From assembly GCF_025499515.1 (NCBI RefSeq), contig NZ_JAMKFA010000014.1, positions 62,001-126,000 on the forward strand: 64,000 nucleotides of DNA, in the 5' to 3' direction. Positions 55,302 through 64,000 of this stretch are shown here, in pieces. The DNA is from Flavobacterium odoriferum (GTDB lineage Bacteria > Bacteroidota > Bacteroidia > Flavobacteriales > Flavobacteriaceae). Numbering within the stretch: position 1 is the first letter of the stretch; each line of letters starts with the position of its first letter. The notes below the pieces were generated by a model that was not told the origin of the DNA, made no database searches, and was given only the letters and a program-made list of their open reading frames with translations. The position numbers were made by a program, and so were the translations under genes.

Positions 55302-56750
55302 TTAGTTCATTATTTCAGAATATCCAACCGCTTCTCCAATTAAAGTTGCAGCGGTACAATCTGTGATTTTTACTAGTACGAATTCGCCTACTTTGTAATT
55401 TTCTTTTGGAAAAACTACTACTGTATTTTGAGAATTTCTTCCGCTCCAATGAACGTCAGAACGTTTTGATTCTTTTTCAATCAATACTTCTACCTCTTGT
55501 CCAATGAAGCGTTGCGTTCTTTCTAATCCGTGTTTTTGTTGTAAATCTACAATTTCGGTTAATCTACGTTTTTTAACTTCTTCTGGAACGTCATCTTCCA
55601 TTTTTCTGGCAGCTAATGTTCCAGGACGTTCTGAATACGCAAACATAAATCCGAAATCGTATTTTACATATTCCATCAAACTCAAAGTATCTTGATGGTC
55701 TTCTTCTGTTTCTGTTGGAAAACCAGCAATCATATCTTGTGACAATGAAATATCTGGAATAATCGAGTATATTTTATCAATCAACGCCATGTATTCTTCA
55801 CGGGTGTGTTGACGATTCATTTCTTTTAGAATTCTAGTACTTCCACTTTGAACCGGTAAGTGAATGTAGTTACAAATATTATGGTGTTTCGCAATAACAT
55901 GCAATACTTCTTCATGCATATCTTGCGGATTCGAAGTAGAAAATCTAAAACGCATTTTCGGAAACAACATCGCACATTTGTCTAACAATTGCGCAAAATC
56001 CATAGCCGTAGCTTTTTGCATTTCAGTGGCTTTGTCGTAGTCTTTTTTCAAACCACCACCATACCAAAGGTAACTGTCAACATTTTGTCCTAACAAGGTT
56101 ACTTCTTTGAAACCTCTATCGTATAAATCTTGAATTTCGTCAATAATACTTTGTGGTTCACGACTACGCTCACGACCACGTGTAAAAGGAACAACGCAAA
56201 ACGTACACATATTATCGCAACCTCTTGTAATTGAAACGAAAGCATTCACTCCATTACTATTTAAACGAACAGGTGAAATGTCTCCATAAGTTTCTTCTTT
56301 AGAAAGAATTACGTTGATAGCATCTCTTCCTTCTTCAACTTCAGCTAATAAATTCGGTAAATCCTTGTAAGCATCTGGTCCAACCACCATGTCTACAATT
56401 TTTTCTTCCTCTAAAAACTGACTTTTCAAACGTTCCGCCATACAACCTAAAACCCCAACTTTCATGGTTGGATTGATTTTCTTTACAGCGTTGTATTTTT
56501 CTAAACGTTTACGAATGGTTTGCTCCGCTTTATCGCGAATAGAACAAGTGTTTACCAAAACTAAATCGGCATCTTCTAAGTTTTGAGTTGTATTATATCC
56601 GTTTTCATAAAGAATAGACGCCACAATTTCGCTGTCCGAAAAGTTCATTTGGCAACCATAACTCTCTATAAAAAGTTTTTTTGTATTTCCTTCTTTTTGG
56701 TCAAGCACTAAACTTTGACCTTGTTTTTTCTCGTCAATTTCCTTTTCCAT
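55302..56750 (-). CDS. miaB: tRNA-2-methylthio-N6-dimethylallyladenosine synthase
   Basis: MiaB is a radical-SAM methylthiotransferase that modifies A37 of tRNAs reading UNN codons. The N-terminal domain has the three iron-sulfur cysteines C33 (ESYGCQMN), C69 ([11 protein letters not shown]) and C103 (GCMAERLK). The radical-SAM motif C178-DNM-C182-TF-C185 follows, and a C-terminal TRAM domain closes the 482 residues. It has its own full promoter upstream and is followed by the GxxExxY cassette and then the sigma-54 activator gene. Confidence 0.96.
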   Translation of the reverse strand: MEKEIDEKKQGQSLVLDQKEGNTKKLFIESYGCQMNFSDSEIVASILYENGYNTTQNLEDADLVLVNTCSIRDKAEQTIRKRLEKYNAVKKINPTMKVGVLGCMAERLKSQFLEEEKIVDMVVGPDAYKDLPNLLAEVEEGRDAINVILSKEETYGDISPVRLNSNGVNAFVSITRGCDNMCTFCVVPFTRGRERSREPQSIIDEIQDLYDRGFKEVTLLGQNVDSYLWYGGGLKKDYDKATEMQKATAMDFAQLLDKCAMLFPKMRFRFSTSNPQDMHEEVLHVIAKHHNICNYIHLPVQSGSTRILKEMNRQHTREEYMALIDKIYSIIPDISLSQDMIAGFPTETEEDHQDTLSLMEYVKYDFGFMFAYSERPGTLAARKMEDDVPEEVKKRRLTEIVDLQQKHGLERTQRFIGQEVEVLIEKESKRSDVHWSGRNSQNTVVVFPKENYKVGEFVLVKITDCTAATLIGEAVGYSEIMN

Positions 56751-56776
56751 ATAAAGATTTCCTTTAAATCAGTCTG

Positions 56777-56808
56777 CAAAGATAATACTAAATTATAAAA
56801 TCTGACAA
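56777..56808 (-). promoter_or_regulatory. promoter of miaB
   Basis: On the minus strand TTG (56806-56808) and TATCTTTG (56777-56784) are 21 bases apart, matching the -33/-7 pattern. The ATG follows 26 bases after the -7 element. Confidence 0.65.
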
Positions 56809-56889
56809 GATGGCAGAAAAGGTTTAACATGAAATTTTTAAATTATTTTTTGTTCTAATTCTAAGTAGCCGTTTTTCGTGGTTTTTACA

Positions 56890-56903
56890 CCTATATATAT
56901 AGG
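56890..56903. repeat. 14-bp perfect palindrome between miaB and topA
   Basis: CCTATATATATAGG is self-complementary and sits in the divergent miaB-topA region, about 80 bases upstream of the topA -7 element. It could be a regulator-binding site; the AT centre makes chance occurrence possible. Confidence 0.35.
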
Positions 56904-56976
56904 AGTAATTTGACTGATATTTTGGTTAATTGTAGGTAAAAAAATACTCGGGATGTTAAAATTTAAAAAAAACCTA

Positions 56977-56984
56977 TACTTTTG
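56977..56984 (+). promoter_or_regulatory. candidate -7 element of topA
   Basis: TACTTTTG matches TAnnTTTG and lies 19 bases before the topA ATG at 57004, which supports that start over an upstream in-frame ATG at 56953. Confidence 0.5.
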
Positions 56985-57003
56985 CGATTCAAAAAAATGT
57001 GAA

Positions 57004-59505
57004 ATGGCAAAGAATTTAGTAATCGTTGAGTCACCAGCTAAGGCAAAAACCATCGAGAAATTTCTAGGAAGTGAGTATCAAGTAGAGTCAAGTTATGGAC
57101 ATATTGCCGACTTGCCTTCGAGAGAAATTGGTGTAGATGTAGAAAATGGTTTTAAACCTAAATATGAAGTTTCGGCGGATAAAAAAGCATTAGTGACCAA
57201 ATTAAAAGGATTAGCTAAAAATGCCGAAATGGTTTGGTTGGCTTCCGATGAGGACCGTGAGGGAGAAGCAATTTCTTGGCACTTATCTGAAGAATTAAAT
57301 TTAAAGCCAGAAAAAACAAAACGTATCGTTTTTCACGAAATTACGAAAACAGCAATTCAAAAAGCAATCGAAAATCCAAGAGGAATTGATTACAATTTAG
57401 TAAATGCACAACAAGCTCGTAGAGTTTTAGATAGATTAGTAGGTTATGAATTGTCGCCAGTACTTTGGAAAAAAGTAAAAGGTGGATTATCAGCTGGTCG
57501 TGTGCAATCAGTTTCTGTTCGTTTGATTGTTGAGAGAGAAAGAGAAATTCAAAATTTCAATCCAGAAGCTTCTTATAGTATTACAGCTGAATTCACTAAT
57601 GAAGCTGGAAAAACATTCAAAGCAAAATTGCCTAAGAACTTCGCTACTAAAAAAGAAGCTGAAGATTTCTTAACTAAAAATATTGGTTCGTCTTACAAAG
57701 TTGGAGATTTAGAAACCAAACCCACAAAAAAATCACCAGCAGCACCTTTTACCACTTCAACGTTGCAACAAGAAGCAGCAAGAAAATTGTATTTGCCTGT
57801 TGGAATTACCATGCAAATTGCACAACGCTTGTACGAAGCCGGACTTATAACTTATATGAGAACGGATAGTGTAAACTTATCGCAAGAAGCAATGGCAGCC
57901 GCTCAAGCTGAAATTACAAGTTACTACGGAAAAGAATTTTCTAAACCGAGAAATTTCAATACCAAATCAAAAGGAGCTCAAGAAGCGCATGAGGCAATTC
58001 GTCCAACGGATATGTCACGTCATACGGTTGATATTGATAGAGACCAAGCACGTTTGTATGATTTAATTTGGAAAAGAACATTAGCGTCTCAAATGAGTGA
58101 TGCTGAATTAGAAAGGACCAATGTAAAAATCGAAGCGAGCAATCATTCAGAAACCTTTACAGCAACTGGAGAAGTTATCAAATTTGAAGGTTTCTTAAAA
58201 GTGTATTTAGAAGGAAACGATGACGATGATGAAGAACAAGAAGGAATGTTACCAGCGTTAAAAGTAAACGAAAAACTTACTAATAATTATATTACGGCTA
58301 CGGAGCGTTTTTCGCGTCCGCCAAGTCGTTATACCGAAGCTTCTTTGGTGAAAAAATTAGAAGAATTAGGAATTGGTCGTCCGTCTACGTATGCACCAAC
58401 TATTTCTACGATTATTGCCAGAACCTATGTAGAAAAAGGAAGTTTCGAAGGGCAAGAACGAAAATACACGCAAATAGTATTAAAAAATAGCGAAGTAAAA
58501 GCGCAAGTTTTAACCGAAAATGTAGGTTCAGACAAAGGGAAGTTAGTTCCAACAGATATCGGAATTATTGTAAATGATTTCTTAGTAAAAAACTTCGGAA
58601 CTATTTTAGATTATAATTTCACAGCAAAAGTAGAGCAAGATTTTGACGAAATTGCAGAAGGAAAAGTGGATTGGGCTAAAATGATGAATGATTTCTATAA
58701 GCATTTCCATCCAAATGTAGTTGATGTTGAAAAAAATGCGGATAGAGAAAGCGGTGAACGTATTTTAGGAGTGCATCCTGTTTCTGGAAAACAAGTTTCG
58801 GTTCGTTTAGGGAAATATGGAGCAATGGCTCAAATTGGAGATATTGACGAAGAAAATAAGCAATTTGCAAGTTTACGTCAAGACCAAAACATCGGAAACA
58901 TCACGTTAGAAGAAGTATTGAATTTATTTTTACTTCCAAAACAATTAGGAACATACAAAGGAGAAGAAATAGAGGTAAATAATGGTCGTTTTGGTCCTTA
59001 TGTGAAATTTGGTTCACAGTTTATTTCGTTGCCAAAAGGGATGGATCCGATGGATGTAACCATGGAAACTGCTCAAGGTTTAATTAATGAGAAAGTTCAG
59101 GCTGATGCACCAATTGGAACTTATGATGGCTTGCCAATTCAAAAAGGTGTTGGTCGTTTTGGTCCTTTTATCAAATGGAACGGTATGTTTATCAATGTGA
59201 ATAAAAAGTATAATTTCGATAATTTATCTCAGTCAGATTTAAATGAGTTAATCGAAGAAAAACAACAAAAAGATATTGATAAAGTACTTCACGATTGGAA
59301 AGAAGAAGGTATCAAGGTAGAAAAAGCACGTTGGGGTCGTTCTGTAATTACAAAAGGAAAAATCAAAATTGAATTAAGTAAAGATGTTGATGCTTCTAAA
59401 TTAACATTGGCGCAAGTTCAAGAAATGATTGAGAAGAAAGCTCCAGCTAAAAAAACGGCAGCTAAAAAAGCATCTGCAAAGAAAACAACTGCAAAAAAGA
59501 AATAG
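57004..59505 (+). CDS. topA: DNA topoisomerase I (type IA)
   Basis: TopA relaxes negative supercoils. MAKNLVIVESPAKAKTIEKF is the classic N-terminus. The toprim acidic residues are D82, D84 and E86 (SDEDREGEA), and the catalytic tyrosine is Y284 in LITYMRTDSV. Residues beyond about 600 form repeated C-terminal topoisomerase modules (RFGPYVKFGSQF and RFGPFIKWNGMF), and the protein ends in a lysine- and alanine-rich tail. I see no zinc-finger cysteine clusters. The 833 residues begin at 57004; an in-frame ATG 17 codons upstream is less likely. Confidence 0.97.
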   Translation: MAKNLVIVESPAKAKTIEKFLGSEYQVESSYGHIADLPSREIGVDVENGFKPKYEVSADKKALVTKLKGLAKNAEMVWLASDEDREGEAISWHLSEELNLKPEKTKRIVFHEITKTAIQKAIENPRGIDYNLVNAQQARRVLDRLVGYELSPVLWKKVKGGLSAGRVQSVSVRLIVEREREIQNFNPEASYSITAEFTNEAGKTFKAKLPKNFATKKEAEDFLTKNIGSSYKVGDLETKPTKKSPAAPFTTSTLQQEAARKLYLPVGITMQIAQRLYEAGLITYMRTDSVNLSQEAMAAAQAEITSYYGKEFSKPRNFNTKSKGAQEAHEAIRPTDMSRHTVDIDRDQARLYDLIWKRTLASQMSDAELERTNVKIEASNHSETFTATGEVIKFEGFLKVYLEGNDDDDEEQEGMLPALKVNEKLTNNYITATERFSRPPSRYTEASLVKKLEELGIGRPSTYAPTISTIIARTYVEKGSFEGQERKYTQIVLKNSEVKAQVLTENVGSDKGKLVPTDIGIIVNDFLVKNFGTILDYNFTAKVEQDFDEIAEGKVDWAKMMNDFYKHFHPNVVDVEKNADRESGERILGVHPVSGKQVSVRLGKYGAMAQIGDIDEENKQFASLRQDQNIGNITLEEVLNLFLLPKQLGTYKGEEIEVNNGRFGPYVKFGSQFISLPKGMDPMDVTMETAQGLINEKVQADAPIGTYDGLPIQKGVGRFGPFIKWNGMFINVNKKYNFDNLSQSDLNELIEEKQQKDIDKVLHDWKEEGIKVEKARWGRSVITKGKIKIELSKDVDASKLTLAQVQEMIEKKAPAKKTAAKKASAKKTTAKKK

Positions 59506-59508
59506 TAA

Positions 59509-60657
59509 ATGGTTTTTGATTTTTTACAACCCGTTTCAGCTTCAGTTGAAGAATTTATTTCAAAATTATCTAATCAAACATTAGGTAAAAAAGTTGCGTT
59601 GCATACTCAAACGGATTTCCCTGTTTTAGAAAATGTTTCATTGGCTATTATTACGGTTAACGAAAATAGAGGAGCAAATAAAGTAAATGAAGATTTTGCT
59701 TTTGAAAATTTTAGAAAACAATTATATAGTTTATATCCAGGTAATTGGAATGTTTCTATTGCAGATTTAGGAAATATTGAAGCTGGAGCAAGTATTGAAG
59801 ATACTTATTTTGTTGTAAAAAAACTTGTTGAAGAACTTGTTAAGAAAAAAATTACACCTATTATAATAGGAGGAAGCCAAGATTTAACATATGCAATGTA
59901 TCGTGCGTATGATAATTTAGATCAAATGGTAAATTTAGTTGCTGTTGATAATCAATTTGATTTTGCCAAAGAAGATTCATTGGTTTCTAATTCGTATTTG
60001 TCAAAAATTATTGTTGAAGAACCAAATAATCTTTTCAATTACTCCAATTTAGGATATCAAACCTACTATAATTCACAAGAAGAGATTGATTTAATCGAAA
60101 AATTATATTTTGAAGCGTATCGTTTAGGAGAAGTTTCAAATAATATTGCAGTAGCTGAACCCGTTCTAAGAGATGCGGATTTAGTAATTATAGATGTCTC
60201 GGCTGTACAATCAGCTTTTTCTGGAAATTTCTTACAATTTAGTCCAAATGGCTTCAATGGAAAAGAAATTTGTGCTTTAACACGTTATGCTGGAATCAGT
60301 GATAAAGTTTCATCATTAGGAATTTTTAATTTTAACGAAACTGTTCAAGAGAATATTTTAATTGCACAAATGATTTGGTACTTTATAGAAGGCTATAGCT
60401 TTCGTTCTAATGAATATCCATTTGGAACAAAAGACAGTTATATTAAATATATTGTGCCAATTGAAGATGAAGAATTAGTATTTTATAAGAGCGATAAAAC
60501 AGCTCGTTGGTGGATAGAAATACCTTTTTTGACAAATGTTAATAATAAATTAAAAAGAAATACGTTATTACCTTGCACAAATGAAGATTATTTAGCAGCT
60601 TGCGAGCAAGAAATACCCGAAAGATGGTGGAAAGCTCAAAGACGAAATGTATTGTAA
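59509..60657 (+). CDS. arginase/formimidoylglutamase-fold protein with lost metal ligands
   Basis: The 382 residues have the ureohydrolase fold (IIIGGSQDLTYAMYRAYD and LVAVDNQFDFAKE). The Mn-binding signature is degraded: GGDHS is GGSQD (121-125), DAHxD is D147-NQ-F-D151 and the DxD motif is D229-V-S231. Three of six expected ligands (His, His and Asp) are replaced, so normal Mn-dependent hydrolysis is unlikely. The gene starts three bases after topA and lies upstream of gldK, an arrangement I recall from F. johnsoniae. It may be a structural or regulatory protein. Confidence 0.82.
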   Translation: MVFDFLQPVSASVEEFISKLSNQTLGKKVALHTQTDFPVLENVSLAIITVNENRGANKVNEDFAFENFRKQLYSLYPGNWNVSIADLGNIEAGASIEDTYFVVKKLVEELVKKKITPIIIGGSQDLTYAMYRAYDNLDQMVNLVAVDNQFDFAKEDSLVSNSYLSKIIVEEPNNLFNYSNLGYQTYYNSQEEIDLIEKLYFEAYRLGEVSNNIAVAEPVLRDADLVIIDVSAVQSAFSGNFLQFSPNGFNGKEICALTRYAGISDKVSSLGIFNFNETVQENILIAQMIWYFIEGYSFRSNEYPFGTKDSYIKYIVPIEDEELVFYKSDKTARWWIEIPFLTNVNNKLKRNTLLPCTNEDYLAACEQEIPERWWKAQRRNVL

Positions 60658-60812
60658 ATCAGTTTGTTTTCAAGTGCTAAAGCGTTTAATTGTGTAGGAG
60701 TAATATTAAATTTCAATATTTTTTGTACGTTTTTTAAAAAAAAATTGTTTTTTTCAAAATTATTGAATAGGTTTACGCCCTTAAAAAGAAGTTACATTTA
60801 ACCCAAATTTAT

Positions 60813-62177
60813 ATGAAGAAGTTTGTTGCATTTTCAGCAATTTTGTCATTATTTATCAGTTGTGGTAAAGGCGATAAAGGAGAAGTAGTAGGAGTTAAAG
60901 GAAGAAAATGGCACCCAGAGAAGCCTTATGGGATGACATTAGTTCCTGGAGGAGCCTTTATTATGGGTAAATCAGATGATGATTTAGCTAATATTCAGGA
61001 CGCACCTACTAAAACAGTTACTGTTCGTTCATTTTATATGGATGAAACAGAAATCACGAACAGTGAGTATCGTCAATTTGTTGAATGGGTAAAAGACTCA
61101 ACAATAATGACTCGTTTAGCTATTTTAGCAGACGAACAAGGTAAAAAACCTGGTGATGGTATTGGTGATTTTGCCTTTGCTGATGTTGATCCAGCAAAAA
61201 TGACTCCTTATGATAAATATATGTATGAAAATTATTACAGTCTTGGTACTGATGATGATATTTATGCAGGGAGAAAATTGAACAGAAAAGTAAAATTGAT
61301 AAAAGAACCTTCTAAATATCCTGATGAGTTTTATGTAGAAGTAATGGATTCAATGTATTTACCTGAATCTGAATCATATAATGGTTTAAAGACTATCGAT
61401 GCTTCTAAATTAAAATTCAAATACAATCAAGTTGATTTAAATAAAGCAGTAAAGAAAAAAGGTCGTAAAAACTTCTATGAAGATGCGCCGCCAATTGAAA
61501 TTTATCCTGATACAACAGCTTGGATTAAAGATTTCGCATACTCTTACAATGAGCCAATGCATAATGATTATTTTTGGCATCAAGCTTATGGAGATTATCC
61601 AGTAGTGGGTGTGTCTTGGAATCAAGCTAAAGCATTTTGTGCTTGGAGAACAATGTATAAAAACGCATACGTTAAAAAGAAAAAAGGAAGAGACCAAGTA
61701 AATTCATTCCGTTTACCTACTGAAGCAGAATGGGAATATGCTGCAAGAGGTGGTATTTCTGGAGCAACTTATCCATGGGGAGGTCCTTATGCTAAAAATG
61801 ACAGGGGTTGTTTCATGGCTAACTTTAAACCTAATAGAGGAGATTATGCAGCAGATGGTGCTTTATATACTGTAGAAGCAAAATCATATGAGCCTAATGA
61901 GTATAACCTATACAATATGGCGGGTAACGTTTCTGAGTGGACAGAGTCATCTTACTTCGCAGAAGCTTATGAATTCGTTTCAACTATGAATCCTCATGTA
62001 GCAGACAAATCAAACCAACGTAAAGTTGTTCGTGGAGGTTCTTGGAAAGATGTAGGTTACATGTTACAAGTTTCAACGCGTGATTTCGAATATGCTGATT
62101 CAGCTAGAAGTTACATTGGATTCAGAACTGTTCAAGATTATATGGGAACAGCTTCAACTGGAAACAGACCAAAATAG
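60813..62177 (+). CDS. gldK: gliding motility lipoprotein GldK
   Basis: GldK is an outer-membrane lipoprotein of the type IX secretion and gliding machinery, forming rings with GldN. The 454 residues have a lipoprotein signal ending LFISC. An FGE/SUMF1-like fold follows, visible in GMTLVPGGAFIMGK, SFYMDETEITNSEYRQF, FRLPTEAEWEYAARGG, NMAGNVSEW and VVRGGSWKD with GFRTV. It heads the gldKLM genes in order. The 155 bp upstream (60658-60812) are AT-rich, with a partial -7-like TACATTTA but no gene. Confidence 0.96.
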   Translation: MKKFVAFSAILSLFISCGKGDKGEVVGVKGRKWHPEKPYGMTLVPGGAFIMGKSDDDLANIQDAPTKTVTVRSFYMDETEITNSEYRQFVEWVKDSTIMTRLAILADEQGKKPGDGIGDFAFADVDPAKMTPYDKYMYENYYSLGTDDDIYAGRKLNRKVKLIKEPSKYPDEFYVEVMDSMYLPESESYNGLKTIDASKLKFKYNQVDLNKAVKKKGRKNFYEDAPPIEIYPDTTAWIKDFAYSYNEPMHNDYFWHQAYGDYPVVGVSWNQAKAFCAWRTMYKNAYVKKKKGRDQVNSFRLPTEAEWEYAARGGISGATYPWGGPYAKNDRGCFMANFKPNRGDYAADGALYTVEAKSYEPNEYNLYNMAGNVSEWTESSYFAEAYEFVSTMNPHVADKSNQRKVVRGGSWKDVGYMLQVSTRDFEYADSARSYIGFRTVQDYMGTASTGNRPK

Positions 62178-62228
62178 TATTTAACCAATTTTTATATAAT
62201 TAACTTAACTAACTAAAATTTATTTATT

Positions 62229-62873
62229 ATGGCATTATTATCACCAAAAGTTATGAACTTCGCCTATGGTATGGGAGCAGCGATTGTTATTATTGGAGCA
62301 TTATTTAAAATTGCTCACTTTGAAATTGGACCTTTAACAGGTACTGTGATGTTAACTATTGGGCTTGTAACGGAAGCATTAATTTTTGCAATTTCTGCTT
62401 TTGAAGAACCAGCTAAAGAATTAGATTGGGCATTGGTTTATCCTGAATTAGCAGGTGGTGAAGCTACACCAAAAAAAGCTAAAGCTGAAAACCCAGCTGA
62501 AGCACAAGGATTATTATCTCAAAAATTAGATAATATGTTAAAAGAAGCTAAAATTGATGGAGAATTAATGGCTAGCTTAGGAAATAGTATTAAAAACTTC
62601 GAAGGTGCTGCTAAATCAATTTCTCCAACTGTTGATGCTATGGCCGGTCAAAAGAAATATGCTGAAGAAATGTCTACAGCTGCAGCGCAAATGGAAGCTT
62701 TAAATAACTTATATAAATTACAATTAGATAGCGCTTCTAGAAACGCAGCTGCAAATCAAGAAATTGCTGACAATGCGGCTAAATTGAAAGAGCAAATGCA
62801 ATCTATGACTTCTAATATTGCATCTTTAAATGCGGTTTATGGAGGTATGCTTTCTGCTATGAGTAACAGATAA
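62229..62873 (+). CDS. gldL: gliding motility protein GldL (T9SS motor component)
   Basis: GldL is an inner-membrane protein that, with GldM, forms the proton-powered motor of type IX secretion and gliding. The 214 residues have two N-terminal transmembrane helices (about 9-29 and 38-58, including the conserved ALIFAISAFEEP segment with acidic residues). A cytoplasmic helical region follows (about 95-214, LSQKLDNMLKEAKIDGEL and YKLQLDSASRNAAANQE). It follows gldK by 51 bases and precedes gldM by 50. Confidence 0.96.
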   Translation: MALLSPKVMNFAYGMGAAIVIIGALFKIAHFEIGPLTGTVMLTIGLVTEALIFAISAFEEPAKELDWALVYPELAGGEATPKKAKAENPAEAQGLLSQKLDNMLKEAKIDGELMASLGNSIKNFEGAAKSISPTVDAMAGQKKYAEEMSTAAAQMEALNNLYKLQLDSASRNAAANQEIADNAAKLKEQMQSMTSNIASLNAVYGGMLSAMSNR

Positions 62874-62923
62874 TTAGTTTTATCAAATAAAGAATTATTA
62901 ATTAAAACTAATTTAAAGAAAAA

Positions 62924-64000
62924 ATGGCAGGAGGAAAATTAACCCCTAGACAGAAGATGATCAACCTAATGTATTTGGTTTTCATCGCAATGTTGGCAAT
63001 GAATATGTCAAAAGAAGTGCTTTCGGCTTTCGGATTGATGAACGAAAAGTTTGAGGCATCAAACTCTTCTTCAGCTAAATCTAATGAGCAAAGTTTGGCT
63101 GCTTTGGATTTAAAAGCAGCAGAATCAAAAGGAGAATTTATTAAAGCTTCTGAAACTGCTCATAAAGTTTTTGATGCAAGTAAAAAGTTCTATAATTTCC
63201 TTGAAACATTAAAAGCTGAGAATTTAAAAGGGACAGAGCCTGAAGATGGTAAATTACCATATGAAGCGATGGATAAAGCTGATAATTTAGATCACAGTTG
63301 GTTTACTGGAGATGGTTATACCAAGAGAGGTAATGATGTTATGGCTGCAATCGAGGCATATAAATCTGAAATGAAAGTTGCCTTAAGTGACCCTAAATAT
63401 GCTACTATTTTGAAGCAAGTTAATGATGCTTTTAATACAGCTGATGTTAAAAATAAGGAAGGTGTAAGTGTTAAATTTTTAGATTATCATTTTAAAGGTT
63501 TTCCTCAAATTGCTTCTCTTGCAAAATTGTCAGCATGGCAGAGCGATGTTAGAAAAATAGAAACAGATGTAATAAACTCAGCATTAGGTAAAGCGGCCGT
63601 TGATGAATCTTCTTACAGTAAATTTGAAGCGATTGTAGTTTTAGAAAAAAATGCTTATTTTTCTGGAGAGCAAGTTAAAGGTAAAGTTGTTTTAGGAAAG
63701 TATGATCCTAATGCTAAATTCGAAGGTTTTGTTGGGCCTGGTAGACTTGAAAATGGTCAAGCTGTAATTTCTACTACTGCAGGTGGTATTGGTGAACAGA
63801 ACTTATCAGGTTCTTTTAATTTTAAAGAAAATGGAAAACCTATTAATCTACCTTTTAAAGGTTCTTATGTAGTTGTTCCACGTCCTAACCAAGCAATTAT
63901 TTCTGCTGATAAAATGAATGTTGTTTATCGTGGAGTTCCTAACCCTATTTCAATTTCTGTTCCTGGTATTGCTTCTAACAAAGTTAATGCAAGTGCTCCA
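62924..64000 (+). CDS. gldM: gliding motility protein GldM, N-terminal part (runs off window)
   Basis: The first 359 codons are present and the frame stays open to the end of the window. MAGGKLTPRQKMINLMYLVF is the recognised GldM start, followed directly by one transmembrane helix (MYLVFIAMLAMNMSKEVLSA), then a large periplasmic region. GldM pairs with GldL in the motor and spans the periplasm to the GldK/GldN ring. gldN is expected downstream but is outside the window. Confidence 0.95.
   Translation, partial: MAGGKLTPRQKMINLMYLVFIAMLAMNMSKEVLSAFGLMNEKFEASNSSSAKSNEQSLAALDLKAAESKGEFIKASETAHKVFDASKKFYNFLETLKAENLKGTEPEDGKLPYEAMDKADNLDHSWFTGDGYTKRGNDVMAAIEAYKSEMKVALSDPKYATILKQVNDAFNTADVKNKEGVSVKFLDYHFKGFPQIASLAKLSAWQSDVRKIETDVINSALGKAAVDESSYSKFEAIVVLEKNAYFSGEQVKGKVVLGKYDPNAKFEGFVGPGRLENGQAVISTTAGGIGEQNLSGSFNFKENGKPINLPFKGSYVVVPRPNQAIISADKMNVVYRGVPNPISISVPGIASNKVNASAP

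Noticed and set aside
56838..57053. A 71-codon open frame on the minus strand across the miaB-topA gap and the topA start
   Set aside because: It overlaps the start of topA and a topA promoter element, has no family resemblance, and is probably chance.

Overview
The window looks like chromosomal DNA of a Flavobacterium-like member of the Flavobacteriaceae. It is AT-rich. It carries gliding/type IX secretion genes (gldK, gldL, the start of gldM), exosortase F with its partner, STN-type and carboxypeptidase-regulatory-type TonB receptors, DUF4249 and HYC_CC_PP families, and a 287-residue primary sigma factor. Many genes are preceded by the Bacteroidota -7 element TAnnTTTG. I see no rRNA, phage, integrase or CRISPR array; one tRNA-Arg(UCG) is present.

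Layout. 1-131: start of an alpha/beta hydrolase gene leaving the window. 467-16243: a complete division and cell wall (dcw) cluster, mraZ-rsmH-ftsL-ftsI-murE-mraY-murD-ftsW-murG-murC-ftsQ-ftsA-ftsZ, headed by three GTGGTA repeats at 10-bp spacing that look like a MraZ operator and closed by a strong terminator. 16379-18393: yqeY, tRNA-Arg, an M90-like membrane metallopeptidase and a CBS-domain protein. 18432-20190 (minus): rpe and rpoD. 20297-26631 (minus): a four-gene outer-membrane uptake operon (secreted protein, STN-TonB receptor, DUF4249 lipoprotein, plug-like protein without a barrel). 26780-31224 (minus): pnp, rpsO, a cation:proton antiporter and a GAF/fRMsr protein. 31298-34498: xrtF and its partner, an ATP-cone/nuclease fusion and a beta-CASP metallohydrolase. 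34545-37664: a metal-linked module (HYC_CC_PP, TonB receptor, HMA protein). 37774-44980: an inorganic-carbon uptake module (small membrane protein, dabA, dabB, SulP transporter, DUF2490), bounded on both sides by nearly the same terminator hairpin. 45019-49714 (minus): two tandem paralogues with an MG2-like domain and a plug. 49799-51761 (minus): groES-groEL. 51903-56750 (minus): secG, a TPR protein, lptE, a sigma-54 activator and miaB, with a GxxExxY nuclease-like gene between long inverted repeats inserted in the middle. 57004-64000: topA, an arginase-fold protein with lost metal ligands, gldK, gldL and partial gldM.

Most of the window is conserved core. The most unusual items are the GxxExxY cassette with 28-bp imperfect inverted ends (54859-55293), a 30-bp GC-rich palindromic element inserted in frame in murG (10330-10359), the DabAB-SulP-DUF2490 carbon module between twin terminators, the ATP-cone/PD-(D/E)xK fusion, a degenerate arginase next to the gliding genes, and a series of intergenic repeats made of short words. 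Start codons were moved inward from the longest reading frame for several genes (GAF/fRMsr, xrtF, ATP-cone, HYC_CC_PP, dabA, sulP, topA) where the conserved domain begins later.
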